In this document: positions 7,770 through 16,479 of the stretch, piece by piece
Numbering within the stretch: the stretch's first letter is position 1
Layout of the letters: the number at the start of each line of letters is the position of its first letter
Source: Roseitranquillus sp963749675
GTDB taxonomy: Bacteria > Pseudomonadota > Alphaproteobacteria > Rhodobacterales > Rhodobacteraceae
Assembly: GCA_963749675.1 (NCBI GenBank)
Contig: CAVVNT010000001.1
Location: 682,001-746,000, forward strand
Direction of reading: 5' to 3'
DNA: 64,000 nucleotides
Program-made: the position numbers and the translations under genes
Notes under the pieces: model-generated
What the model saw: only the letters and a program-made list of their open reading frames with translations
The model's database searches: none
What the model was told of the DNA's origin: nothing

Positions 7770-8963
7770 ATGAGCTTTCAGAACCCCGTATTCGTACCTG
7801 GGCCGACCAACATCCCGGAAGCGATCCGTAAGGCATGTGACATGCCCACGATCGATCACCGCTCGCCCCTCTTCACCGACATCCTGCGTCCCGCGCTGGA
7901 CGGCGTCCGCAAGGTTCTGAAGAGCGAGACGGCCGAGATATTCGTCTTCCCGGCAAGCGGCACCGGCGGATGGGAAGCGGCGGTGACGAACTGCCTTTCG
8001 CCTGGCGACAAGGTCCTCGCGGCGCGCAACGGCATGTTCTCGCACCTCTGGATCGAGATGTGCCGGAAGTTCGACCTCGACGTCGAAGTGGTTGCGGTCG
8101 AATGGGGAGAGGGTATCCCGGCCGATCGGTTTCACGAGATTCTTGCTGCCGATACAGACCACAAGATCAAGGCAGTCCTCGCGACCCACAACGAAACCGC
8201 GACTGGCGTCGCTTCGGACGTGGCCGCCGTCCGCAGGGCCATCGACGAAGCCGGACACCCGGCGATGCTGTTCGTGGACGGCGTGAGCTCCATCGCCTCG
8301 ATCGACTTCCGGATGGACGAATGGAAGGTCGACGTCGCCGTGACCGGATCGCAAAAGGGCTTCATGCTGCCCGCCGGGCTCGCCATCCTCGGCGTGAGTC
8401 AGAAGGCGATGGCTTCGCTCGACGCGTCCGAGCTCCGGCGCAGCTACTTCGACTTCCGCTGGATGAAGAACGGCTACGACCAGGGTTCGTACCCCTACAC
8501 GCCCTCGGCGGGGATGCTGAACGGCCTGAAGCTGTCCTGCGAAATGCTGCTTGGCGAAGGACTGGAGGCCGTGTTCGCGCGTCACCGGCGCATCGCCGAA
8601 GGCGTGCGCGCAGCGGTGCGCGGCTGGGGTTTCGAGACCTGCGCCAAGCGGCCGGAGATCGAATCCGATACCGTGACCGCGATCCGCACGCCTGAAGGCT
8701 TCGACGCGCAGCAGGTCGTGATCCGCGCGCGCGAGGATTACGGCGTTGCCTTCGGCGGCGGCCTTGGGGACGTCGCGGGCAAGGTGTTCCGCATCGGCCA
8801 CCTCGGCATGCTGAGCGACGTCCAGGCCCTTTCGGGTATCGCGACGGCGGAGATGGTCATGGCCGACCTCGGCATGCCCATCCAACTCGGAAGCGGCGTC
8901 GCGGCCGCACAGGACAGCTATCGTGTCGGCTCGGCCACGACGTTGGCGCGCGCGGCCGAGTAG
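7770..8963 (+). CDS. bhcA: Aspartate/serine-glyoxylate aminotransferase (BhcA/SgaA type)
   Basis: This PLP-dependent class V aminotransferase uses glyoxylate as amino acceptor. The 397-residue sequence closely follows BhcA of Paracoccus: NPVFVPGPTNIPE at the start, TIDHRSP, FPASGTGGWEA, THNETATGV, VDGVSSI, and the PLP lysine Lys196 in TGSQKGFMLP. BhcA makes glycine from glyoxylate with aspartate as donor in the beta-hydroxyaspartate cycle, while serine-glyoxylate aminotransferases of the serine cycle are close relatives. The other bhc genes (bhcB, bhcC, bhcD and IclR-type bhcR) are not in this window, so substrate choice is uncertain. The ATG at 7770 follows a strong GAGGAGG. A longer open frame upstream is rejected. 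Confidence 0.88.
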   Translation: MSFQNPVFVPGPTNIPEAIRKACDMPTIDHRSPLFTDILRPALDGVRKVLKSETAEIFVFPASGTGGWEAAVTNCLSPGDKVLAARNGMFSHLWIEMCRKFDLDVEVVAVEWGEGIPADRFHEILAADTDHKIKAVLATHNETATGVASDVAAVRRAIDEAGHPAMLFVDGVSSIASIDFRMDEWKVDVAVTGSQKGFMLPAGLAILGVSQKAMASLDASELRRSYFDFRWMKNGYDQGSYPYTPSAGMLNGLKLSCEMLLGEGLEAVFARHRRIAEGVRAAVRGWGFETCAKRPEIESDTVTAIRTPEGFDAQQVVIRAREDYGVAFGGGLGDVAGKVFRIGHLGMLSDVQALSGIATAEMVMADLGMPIQLGSGVAAAQDSYRVGSATTLARAAE

Positions 8964-8987
8964 ACCGGACCACCGCACCTCAGCAGC

Positions 8988-9007
8988 GGGGGCCTTCCCA
9001 GGCCCCC
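8988..9007 (+). terminator. Hairpin downstream of bhcA
   Basis: GGGGGCCT and AGGCCCCC form an 8-bp perfect stem with a TCCC loop, 25 bases after the bhcA stop codon. No U-tract follows, so it may act as a transcript-stabilising hairpin or a weak terminator. Confidence 0.5.
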
Positions 9008-9086
9008 CTAGCGTTCCGAAGAAAGTTGCATCGCGCGTCGCCGCTTGCTTTGATCGTCCAGGTGGACGGGCAAGGGAGGGCCGCAC

Positions 9087-9689
9087 GTGACACTCTGGAA
9101 GATCGCCGCCTGCGCAACCGTCGTTGGAGTCGTCTCCGCCCCGTTGCATGCAGCCTTCGGCAGTGACCCCGACTGGCCTTGCGTGCAGCGAAGGGTGGAC
9201 CACCTCTCGCTCGCCGTCATGTGGCCCGAGCCCGTGCCCGAGGAGGCGGAGCCGCTCGACGAAGACTGGCTGGAGGTCGCCGAAGCGATGGCCCTCAGGC
9301 GCGTTTCCATCGACGAGGTGGAGGCGATGATTGACGCGGTTGCGGCGCAGCGGGACGTCGACCCCGCGACTTACGGGCGCGTCTTCTCCGCTGCGTTCGA
9401 ACGGATCGATCGCAGGCGGACCCGCGTCGTGCAGGGCATCGTGCGGTACGCGCGCGGCCAAGCCGAGCTGGCACGGGAGATCGACGCATTGCGTGCCGAG
9501 TTCAAATCGCTCGAGGGGTCGGACGAGCCTGACTTCGACAGGCTCGACGCGCTCGAGGCCGAGATAGACTGGCGTGAACGGGTCTTCCAGGATCGGAATT
9601 CTGCGCTGACCTACGTCTGCGAGACCCCCGTCCTGCTCGAGCGCCGGGCCTACGAGATCGCGCAGCGGCTGCTGGCGAGGATCGACTAG
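9087..9689 (+). CDS. Exported coiled-coil protein, unknown function
   Basis: The 200-residue product starts at GTG after a strong AAGGGAGGG. It has a hydrophobic signal segment at residues 5-22 ending APLHAAFG. The mature part is acidic and mostly helical, with heptad-like stretches (ELAREIDALRAEFKSLE, RLDALEAEIDWRE) around residues 125-165. Two cysteines (about 32 and 178) could form a disulphide in the periplasm. I do not recognise a named family. It converges with the quinoprotein-relay hydrolase gene with one base between the two stop codons, so shared function is possible but not shown. Confidence 0.75.
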   Translation: MTLWKIAACATVVGVVSAPLHAAFGSDPDWPCVQRRVDHLSLAVMWPEPVPEEAEPLDEDWLEVAEAMALRRVSIDEVEAMIDAVAAQRDVDPATYGRVFSAAFERIDRRRTRVVQGIVRYARGQAELAREIDALRAEFKSLEGSDEPDFDRLDALEAEIDWRERVFQDRNSALTYVCETPVLLERRAYEIAQRLLARID

Positions 9690-9690
9690 C

Positions 9691-10722
9691 TCATTCCCAT
9701 TCGAGCTCGGTATAGGCGACGGTCGCGTTGCGCGGATTGTAGAGATCGAAGAGATCCCAGTTTCCTGCCTCTGACTGCGCGACGGTTTCCGTCGCCTCAG
9801 ATAGCGATAGCCCCTCATCGAGCGCCTCGCGCGTATCGCGCGCCAGCACGTCCAGATAGCGTCGCAGAGGGGCCCCGCCCTCCGGCCAAGGGAGCCACGG
9901 CGCACCGTGGCCCGGCACGACGCGCCCGGGACCTGAGACATCGATCCTGTCGAGCGCCGACTGCCAGCCGACGAGCGACCCGTCCAGTGCGGGGGCGTGG
10001 CGGTCGAATACCAGATCTCCCGCCATGAGTGTATTCGTTACCGTGTCCTCAACCGTCACATCGGTATGCGTGTGGGCGGTCGGCCATTCCAGAAGGCGAA
10101 GCGTGCGCCCGCCGAGGTCGAGGTTCAGTTCGCCCTCCACCAGCCGCGCCGGTTCCGGCGTCTCCGTTCCAAGGAACGCCCGACCGAGGAGCCGTTCGAA
10201 GGACACCTCGTAATTTTCGGCTCGCGCGGCGAGCGCTTGCGGCAGGGCGCGGTGCCCTACGATCTCGGCCCCCGCGTCGGCGAGGGCCGTCGCCCCGAAG
10301 ACATGATCGGGGTGCATGTGAGTCAGGATCACGTATGCAATCGGCAGGTCCGTAATAGACCTGACCGTCGCCACGACCCTCTCGCCCATGGCTCGAGAAC
10401 CGCCGGCATCGACGACCGCCGCACGATCCTCGCCGACGATGATCCCGAGGTTCGATACGCCGCCACTATTGCCCGTAGACGGCTCCGCGATTTCACCCGC
10501 ATGGACGTAGAGCCCGGGTGCGACCTCGGTGACGTCGAGCGGTGTGTCTTTGGGCGGTGCGCATCGGACATCGCCGATGGCGTGTTCGGCTCTCCATGAC
10601 TCGAGGCGCGGGGCCGCCGCGGCCATCGCCGCGACGCAATCGACGGCGCCCACCTGCACGGCACGCTCCGCGCAGGTCTCGGGCGAGGACAAGAGGCATA
10701 TCGTGGCCAGCACGTCGATCAT
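9691..10722 (-). CDS. Quinoprotein relay system zinc metallohydrolase (MBL fold)
   Basis: The 343-residue metallo-beta-lactamase-fold protein carries the binuclear metal site THMHPDH near residue 130, a histidine in GHRAL, a histidine pair in HTHTD and PGHG near residue 265. A short hydrophobic N-terminus (MIDVLATICLLSS) with cysteines at 9 and 17 suggests export. The layout fits the quinoprotein relay system metallohydrolase family, relatives of SoxH that sit beside PQQ-dependent alcohol dehydrogenases and cytochrome c-550 genes. No such dehydrogenase is present in this window. The substrate is unknown, so the assignment rests on family resemblance. Confidence 0.78.
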   Translation of the reverse strand: MIDVLATICLLSSPETCAERAVQVGAVDCVAAMAAAAPRLESWRAEHAIGDVRCAPPKDTPLDVTEVAPGLYVHAGEIAEPSTGNSGGVSNLGIIVGEDRAAVVDAGGSRAMGERVVATVRSITDLPIAYVILTHMHPDHVFGATALADAGAEIVGHRALPQALAARAENYEVSFERLLGRAFLGTETPEPARLVEGELNLDLGGRTLRLLEWPTAHTHTDVTVEDTVTNTLMAGDLVFDRHAPALDGSLVGWQSALDRIDVSGPGRVVPGHGAPWLPWPEGGAPLRRYLDVLARDTREALDEGLSLSEATETVAQSEAGNWDLFDLYNPRNATVAYTELEWE

Positions 10723-10894
10723 GTCTCAGTGCCATAACACCAAGATGTCGCGTGGACCATGACGTCCCCGGCAAACGCGTTCGACGTGCTATGAAAGTCC
10801 AGCATCACGGCGCCGGCCCGTCCCGGAGCCTGTCGAAAGACCGACCGTCCCCGTAGGCGCAGTTCGCCTCTTGCGGGATCTGAACGACTAGACG

Positions 10895-11654
10895 CTATCG
10901 GGCGAACGCTTCCGGCGCCGTCAGCGGCCCCTCGGCGCGGCCCTCGACGAATTGCCTGAGGGCCGGATCGGAGGCGGTCGCCACGTCTTGCGCCGACCCC
11001 ACCCATCCCAGTTGCCCGCCGTGGAGCATGCCGACCCGGTCCGCCACCTGTGAGACGGTCGTCATGTCGTGTGTGATCGTCATCGTCGTCGCGCCCATCT
11101 CGACGACGACCTCGCGGATCAGCTCGTTGATCACGCGGGCCATTATTGGATCGAGACCCGCCGTCGGCTCGTCGAAGAAGATCACGTGCGGGTCGGCCGC
11201 GATCGCCCTAGCGAGGCCCACGCGCTTCTGCATGCCACCCGACAGCTCGGCGGGATAGAGGTCGCCGACGTCCCCGCCCAGCCCGACGCGGGCCAGTTTC
11301 TCGACGGCAACCTGTCGTGCGCGACTTCGCGTCAGCCGCTTGCGTCCCCTCAGCAAGCGGAACGCGACGTTTTGCCAGACGCGGCATCGAGTCGAAGAGC
11401 GCGGCACCCTGAAAGAGTACGCCGATGTCGGCCAGGAAAGCCTCGCGCTCCCGCCCGAGCGGATCGCGGCCGTCCACCCGGACGGTCCCGCCGTCAGGCC
11501 GGACGAGCCCCATGATCGAGCGGAGGAGCACCGACTTTCCGGCGCCGGAACCGCCAATGACGACGAAGCTCTCACCGCGCGCGACATCCAGGTCGATACC
11601 CTTAAGGACGGCGTTGCCCTCGAATGACTTGGACAGGCCGCGAACCTCGATCAT
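10895..11654 (-). pseudogene. mlaF: MlaF-type ABC transporter ATP-binding protein, single frameshift near 11381
   Basis: The ATPase partner of MlaE in retrograde phospholipid transport. The first ~90 residues (MIEVRGLSKSFEG, Walker A GGSGAGKS at 34-41, Q-loop region VLFQGAALFDS) are in one frame. From VWQNVAFRLLRG onward, including the signature LSGGMQKR and Walker B VIFFDEPTAGLD, they are in another. One surplus base near 11381 (CCG[C]GTC on the coding strand) explains the break exactly. The ATG overlaps the mlaE stop as ATGA, so translation is probably coupled. Everything else is intact and well conserved, which favours a sequencing indel over true loss. Confidence 0.85.
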
Positions 11655-12424
11655 GCCGAGAAGAAGACCTCGGTCAGCAGGTAGTTCGACGCGAGGATCA
11701 GCACCGAGGACGAGACGACGGCGCGGGTCGTGGCCCGGCCGACGCCGCGCGCGCCACGTTCGGAGTTCATGCCGTGATAGCATCCCATCAGCGCCACGAT
11801 GAAGCCGAACACCGCGGCCTTGACGAGGCCGGAGACGACGTCGCCGGTCTCTAGGAAGTCGATCGTGTTCTGCATGTAGGCCGCGGCGTTGAAGTCGAGC
11901 CGCGTGGTTCCGACCAGCCATCCCCCCATCACGCCGATGACGTCGCCGACGCCTGCCAGAACCGGCAGGGTGAGCGTCGCTGCGAGGACGCGGGGCACGG
12001 TGAGGTACTTCATCGGATCGGTCGAGAGGGTCACCAGCGCGTCGATCTGCTCGGTCACGCGCATGGTGCCGATCTCGGCGGCAATGGCGGCGGCAACCCG
12101 GCCGGCGACCATCAGCCCCGTGAGCACCGGCCCCAGCTCGCGCACCATGCCGATCGCCACGATGGAAGGAACCGCCAACTCCGCGTTGAAGCGCGAGCCG
12201 CCCGCGTAGATCTGAAGCGCCAGCGCCCCGCCGGTGAAGAGTGTCGTCAGCGCGACCACGGGCAGGCTGAACCACCCGATGGCGAGGATCTGCTGACCGA
12301 GCTCGCGTAGAAAGAACGGCGGTCGCAGAAGGTGCGAGAGCGTCGACAGCGCGAAGAGCGCGATCCGCCCGATCCCGGCGAGCAGGCGCAGCGTGGCGTC
12401 GCCCAGCAGGACAAGCGGCTTCAT
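11651..12424 (-). CDS. mlaE: MlaE-family ABC transporter permease
   Basis: The 257-residue integral membrane protein belongs to the MlaE family, which forms the inner-membrane channel of the Mla lipid transport system. Family motifs are clear: ARELGPVLTGLMVAGR-like (here VRELGPVLTGLMVAGRVAAA) near residue 95 and AEIGTMRVTEQIDAL near residue 120. Five or six hydrophobic segments follow the usual pattern. Its ATG overlaps the alr stop codon and its stop overlaps the mlaF start, both as ATGA, giving an alr-mlaE-mlaF operon. The periplasmic MlaD and MlaC partners are not adjacent. Confidence 0.93.
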   Translation of the reverse strand: MKPLVLLGDATLRLLAGIGRIALFALSTLSHLLRPPFFLRELGQQILAIGWFSLPVVALTTLFTGGALALQIYAGGSRFNAELAVPSIVAIGMVRELGPVLTGLMVAGRVAAAIAAEIGTMRVTEQIDALVTLSTDPMKYLTVPRVLAATLTLPVLAGVGDVIGVMGGWLVGTTRLDFNAAAYMQNTIDFLETGDVVSGLVKAAVFGFIVALMGCYHGMNSERGARGVGRATTRAVVSSSVLILASNYLLTEVFFSA

Positions 12425-13455
12425 CCGCCGACGTAGCGGCGACGGTACCGGCGCCCCAGCGAGGTAAGTATCTCGTACCCGATCGTGCCTGCGGCCTCGG
12501 CCACGTCGTCGACCCTCTGCTGCGGCCCGAGGATGTCGAGGGTGTCGGGCACCTCGTCCAGATGGGAAACGTCGACGGTCAGAAGGTCCATCGACACCCG
12601 CCCGACGAGCGGGCAGGGCACGTAGCCGGCCCAGACTTGCGCCCGGTTGCCCATCGCCCGGATCAGGCCGTCGGCATAGCCGGCCTGCAGCGTCGCGGTG
12701 CGTGTCGGCGCTTCGGCCGTCCAGGTCGCGCCGTAGCCCACGACCTCGCCCGCCGCGACGTCGCGCACCTGGATCACCGGCAGAGAGAGCCGAACGACCG
12801 GCTTCGCCTCGGCGAAGGGAAGCCCGCCATACAGGCCGACACCGGGGCGGGTCAGGTCGAACTGCCAGTCAGGGCCCAGCAGGATCCCGCCCGTCGCCGC
12901 CAGCGACCGCGGCGCGGTCACACCCTGCGTCATCTCCCGGAAGATCTCGAGCTGCCGCCGGTTCATCGCGTGGTCGGGCTCGTCGGCGCAGGCGAGGTGG
13001 CTCATCACCAGCCGCGGCTCGCGCAGCCCGTCCCGCAGATCCGTCCATTCCGACGGCTCCATCCCAAGCCAATTCATGCCGCTGTCGAGTTGCACGCCGT
13101 AGGGATGGCCCGCGAGATCGGTGCCGTGGCGCCTGGCCTGCTCGGCAGAGTTCAGCAGGGGGACGAGCGCGCTCTCGGCCAGAATCTCGGCGTCGCCGGT
13201 CATATGCCCGCCGAAGATATAGATCGTGGGGCGGCCGCCGAGCGCGGCGCGCACTGCAGCGCCTTCCTCGGCGGTTGCCACGAAGAATGACCGCGCCCCG
13301 GCCTTGGCGAGCGCGCGTGCCACCTGAGCGACACCGAGCCCGTAGCCATCCGCCTTGACCACTGCGCCCGCCTCGGCCCCGGGCGCTGCCGCGGCAAGGG
13401 CACGCCAGTTCGCGGCCAGCGCGTCGAGATCGATTGTCAGCGTTCCGTTGGCCAT
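12421..13455 (-). CDS. alr: Alanine racemase
   Basis: Alr interconverts L- and D-alanine to supply D-alanine for peptidoglycan. The 344-residue protein has the PLP lysine Lys34 in AVVKADGYGLG, the LDSGMNWLG motif, and the catalytic tyrosine in VVGYGATW. The C-terminal metal/substrate region GRVSMDLLTVDVS is also present. Length is slightly below the usual 355-370. It is the first gene of a tightly overlapping alr-mlaE-mlaF set, with its stop overlapping the mlaE start by 4 bases. Confidence 0.96.
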   Translation of the reverse strand: MANGTLTIDLDALAANWRALAAAAPGAEAGAVVKADGYGLGVAQVARALAKAGARSFFVATAEEGAAVRAALGGRPTIYIFGGHMTGDAEILAESALVPLLNSAEQARRHGTDLAGHPYGVQLDSGMNWLGMEPSEWTDLRDGLREPRLVMSHLACADEPDHAMNRRQLEIFREMTQGVTAPRSLAATGGILLGPDWQFDLTRPGVGLYGGLPFAEAKPVVRLSLPVIQVRDVAAGEVVGYGATWTAEAPTRTATLQAGYADGLIRAMGNRAQVWAGYVPCPLVGRVSMDLLTVDVSHLDEVPDTLDILGPQQRVDDVAEAAGTIGYEILTSLGRRYRRRYVGG

Positions 13456-13503
13456 GCCGCGCTTTTCAGCGTGCGCCGAGGCTGGGTCAAGCCCGTGCTG
13501 CGA

Positions 13504-14217
13504 TCAAGTCCGTGCGCGAAAGCGCCATGCCAATGCGAGAAGGGCGATAGCCCCGCAGCCGGCGATCACGCTGACGAGGGGCTGCGCCAGGCCGTTGCTC
13601 GCGACGATGCCGAGCAGTGCCCAGGCGATCGCGACGGCGTAGAACATCTCTCGCCGCAGCCCCAGGATCGCCGCCGCGAGCGCCAGCGCCCAGACGAGAG
13701 CCGCGACCGCCGCGGTCACCGGCCCGGTGAGATCCCAGCCGCCCAGGAGCAGTCCCACGGACACACCTGTCGCAGCGGTCAGCCACCCCGCGAAGAGGCC
13801 GATCGGGGCAAGCGCTAGCAGCCGGTCCTCGTCCGGCGCCCGGAGGAAGGCGAGGACCGCGGCGGCGAGCATGATCGCGAGCAGAGCCGTCGCCGCCACC
13901 GGGCTTCGCTGCGCCACCGGCAGCCAGGCGGCCCCGACGCCGAGGGCGACGATCATCGGCAATCGGGTTTTGTCCCAGTGCGGGTCGGTGTCGCGCCGCA
14001 GCAGGCCAAAGCCGGCATGTGCGAGAAGCCACAGATAGATCACGCCCCAGATCGAGAACGCCCAGCCGGCGGGCTGGACCGGTGGATCGTCCTGCGGCAC
14101 CGGAAAGGCCGTGGGGTCGAACCCGCCGAAGCCGCCGGTCGCGAAAGGTGCCGCGGCAAACGCGATTGCCGCCGCCAAGACCACGATCGCGCGTCCGCGC
14201 GCTCCGTCGGCGGTCAT
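13504..14217 (-). CDS. TspO/MBR-like polytopic membrane protein
   Basis: The 237-residue protein has an N-terminal hydrophobic segment (residues 9-27), then a PAGWAFSIWGVIYLWLL segment typical of TspO-related proteins (PPGWVFxxVW-type motif), and six or seven membrane helices in total. In Rhodobacter, TspO is an outer-membrane tryptophan-rich sensory protein affecting porphyrin export. This protein is larger and better placed with the longer TspO/MBR-related membrane proteins whose function is unknown. Its ATG overlaps the serS stop as ATGA, indicating co-translation with serS. Confidence 0.7.
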   Translation of the reverse strand: MTADGARGRAIVVLAAAIAFAAAPFATGGFGGFDPTAFPVPQDDPPVQPAGWAFSIWGVIYLWLLAHAGFGLLRRDTDPHWDKTRLPMIVALGVGAAWLPVAQRSPVAATALLAIMLAAAVLAFLRAPDEDRLLALAPIGLFAGWLTAATGVSVGLLLGGWDLTGPVTAAVAALVWALALAAAILGLRREMFYAVAIAWALLGIVASNGLAQPLVSVIAGCGAIALLALAWRFRART

Positions 14218-15512
14218 TCCAGAACGCCCTCCGCCGTGATCCGGCTCCTGCCGCCGAGGAACGGGTGCAGCGCCTGCGGCAAAGTGACCGAGCCATCCTC
14301 CCGCTGCCCGTTCTCCAGGACCGCGATCAGCGTCCGGCCGACGGCGAGCCCGGAGCCGTTGAGAGTGTGGACGAACTCGGGCTTCCCTCCACCCGAGGGG
14401 CGATAGCGTGCGTTCATTCGTCGCGCCTGCCAGTCGCCGCAGTAGCTGACCGAGCTGATCTCGCGATACTTATCCTGCCCGGGCAGCCAGACCTCGATGT
14501 CGTGGGTGATCCGCGCGCCGCCTCCAATGTCGCCGGTGCACAGGACGACCGTGCGGTAGGCAAGGCCCAGCCGGTCGAGGATGCCCTCGGCGCATTTCGT
14601 CATCCGCTCGTGCTCCTCCAGCCCGCGGTCGGGATGGACGACCGAGACCATCTCGACCTTCTCGAACTGGTGCTGGCGGAGCATCCCGGCGGTGTCCTTG
14701 CCGGCGCTGCCGGCCTCGGAACGGAAACACTGGGTGTGCGCGCAGTAGCGGCGGGGCAGGTAGTCCTCGTCGAGGATGTGGCCGGCGGCGATGTTGGTCA
14801 GCGTGACCTCGGCCGTCGGAATCAGCCACATGCCCTCGCGCGTCTGATAGCTGTCCTCGCCGAACTTGGGCAGCTGACCGGTGCCGTACATCGCGTCGTC
14901 GCGCACCAGCACGGGCGTCCAGGTCTCCGTCAGCCCGTTCTCGGCGGTATGCACCTCCAGCATGAACTGCGCGAGCGCCCGCTGCAGCCGCGCGATCGCG
15001 CCGGAGAGAACCACGAAGCGGCTGCCGGACAGCTTGGCCGCACTCTCGAAGTCCATGCCCTGCTGCGCCGCCGCGAGCTGATAGTGCTCGCGAGGCGCGA
15101 ACTCGAACTGCGGCGGCTCCCCGACCCGCCGGATCTCGACGTTGTCATCCTCGTCTGCGCCGTCGGGCACCTGCGGCAGCGGCAGGTTCGGCAGGCGCAG
15201 CATCTCGTCTCTCAGCGTCGCGTCTGCCCGCCGCGCCGCCTCCTCCAGCGCGGTGATCTCGTCCTTCTTCGCGGCGACAAGGGCGCGCAGCCGCTCGAAC
15301 TCCGCCTCGTCCCCCCGACCCTTCGCGACGCCCACCTCCCTCGAGGCCGCGTTCCGCTCCGCCAGCGCCGTCTCGACAGCGGTGACGGCAGCCCGCCGCT
15401 CGGCATCTATAGAGAGCAGTCGTTCCGCGGTGCCCGCATACGCAGTGTCGCGGCGGGAAAGGGCGGCGTCGAAGCCCGCGGGATCGTCGCGAACGGCGCG
15501 GATGTCGTGCAT
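14214..15512 (-). CDS. serS: Serine-tRNA ligase
   Basis: SerRS charges tRNA-Ser with serine. The 432-residue sequence starts MHDIRAVRDDP, followed by the N-terminal antiparallel coiled-coil arm (about residues 30-100). The class II catalytic core then shows motif 2 (CFRSEAGSAGKDTAGMLRQHQF) and motif 3 (NGSGLAVGRTLIAVLEN). Length and order match the bacterial enzyme. The stop overlaps the downstream membrane-protein start by 4 bases. Confidence 0.97.
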   Translation of the reverse strand: MHDIRAVRDDPAGFDAALSRRDTAYAGTAERLLSIDAERRAAVTAVETALAERNAASREVGVAKGRGDEAEFERLRALVAAKKDEITALEEAARRADATLRDEMLRLPNLPLPQVPDGADEDDNVEIRRVGEPPQFEFAPREHYQLAAAQQGMDFESAAKLSGSRFVVLSGAIARLQRALAQFMLEVHTAENGLTETWTPVLVRDDAMYGTGQLPKFGEDSYQTREGMWLIPTAEVTLTNIAAGHILDEDYLPRRYCAHTQCFRSEAGSAGKDTAGMLRQHQFEKVEMVSVVHPDRGLEEHERMTKCAEGILDRLGLAYRTVVLCTGDIGGGARITHDIEVWLPGQDKYREISSVSYCGDWQARRMNARYRPSGGGKPEFVHTLNGSGLAVGRTLIAVLENGQREDGSVTLPQALHPFLGGRSRITAEGVLE

Positions 15513-15580
15513 GTCTCAGCCTCGTCGGAGAAGTCGCCACCCGAATGCCCAAAACCGCGGCTGTTTTGAAGCGGAAAGGT

Positions 15581-16294
15581 TCAGGGCGCTTCGCGGCCTG
15601 CCATCTCGAACAGGACCGGGGCAGGGCGCACGGCGAAGCTGCGGAACCCGCCCTCACCGGTATTCCGCGCGACGGCGACGGCGACGATCTGCCATCCGTC
15701 CTGGCCCCGCCGCAGGACCGGCGCGCCTGAATTGCCGCCAAGCACCGCGCAAGTCATCCCCAGGGTGTCCGCGTCGAGGCCGATGGCGATGCACGGCCCC
15801 GCCCGCGCCAGCGCGCCGCTGCGCCGATTGCTGTAGGCGAGGATTTCCACGTCGTCGGCGAACGTCGGCATCTCCGCCAGCGGCAACGGGGTCGCAACCT
15901 CCGCCGGGATCGGTGTGTCCAACTCCACAAGCGCCTGATCGGCATAGAGGGCGCCCAGACCGGACCGGCCCTGCACGTAGTCGGGATGGAGGTAGAGCGC
16001 CCGCCCTGTTCGGTGCGCCGCGTAGTCGTCGCGGTACCAGCCAGCCAGGAAATGAACCTTCTCGGGGTCCGCGTCGCGACGCGCCCGCGCCGGAACGCAA
16101 TGCGCCGCGGTCAGCACCAGGTCCGGGGCGATCAGCGTGCCTGTGCAGGTGCCGCGTGTGTTGAGCCCGCCGACGTTGACGCGTCCGATCGCCGTCCAGG
16201 CCGAATGCTCCTCTGCCGAGAGCGGCGTCGCGTCCTGCGCCGCGGATGGGAGAGGGATCAGCAGCGCCGCGAGAAGCGCGCCGAGGCGGATCAT
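15581..16294 (-). CDS. Secreted trypsin-like serine protease
   Basis: The 237-residue protein has a clear signal peptide (MIRLGALLAALLIPLPSAAQ) and a chymotrypsin-fold domain with an apparently complete catalytic triad. His65 is in LTAAHC, Asp119 in YADQALVEL and Ser189 in GGNSGAPV. The Cys50/Cys66 pair is placed for the usual His-loop disulphide. The ATG at 16294 gives a standard signal peptide, and longer frames upstream are not supported. It faces away from yajC across a 185-base divergent region. The substrate is unknown. Confidence 0.9.
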   Translation of the reverse strand: MIRLGALLAALLIPLPSAAQDATPLSAEEHSAWTAIGRVNVGGLNTRGTCTGTLIAPDLVLTAAHCVPARARRDADPEKVHFLAGWYRDDYAAHRTGRALYLHPDYVQGRSGLGALYADQALVELDTPIPAEVATPLPLAEMPTFADDVEILAYSNRRSGALARAGPCIAIGLDADTLGMTCAVLGGNSGAPVLRRGQDGWQIVAVAVARNTGEGGFRSFAVRPAPVLFEMAGREAP

Positions 16295-16479
16295 CCTACA
16301 AGCTCTCTCACTCAACACCGGTAGGCCTCGCCGTTCATCGCGACCACCCTCATGCCGCAAGGTCGGCCGGCTGTGAACCGCGATCCGCGGCGGCGATGCT
16401 GGACAACGTGGGCGCCAGTCCATAGGTTCTGCGCCGCAATACGCGGGGGAGCAGCCTCGCCGACAACAGGGACTTGCCG

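Noticed and set aside
7695..9941. 748-codon open frame on the minus strand
   Set aside because: It is antisense to bhcA and the exported coiled-coil gene, both of which have ribosome-binding sites and recognisable proteins or signals.
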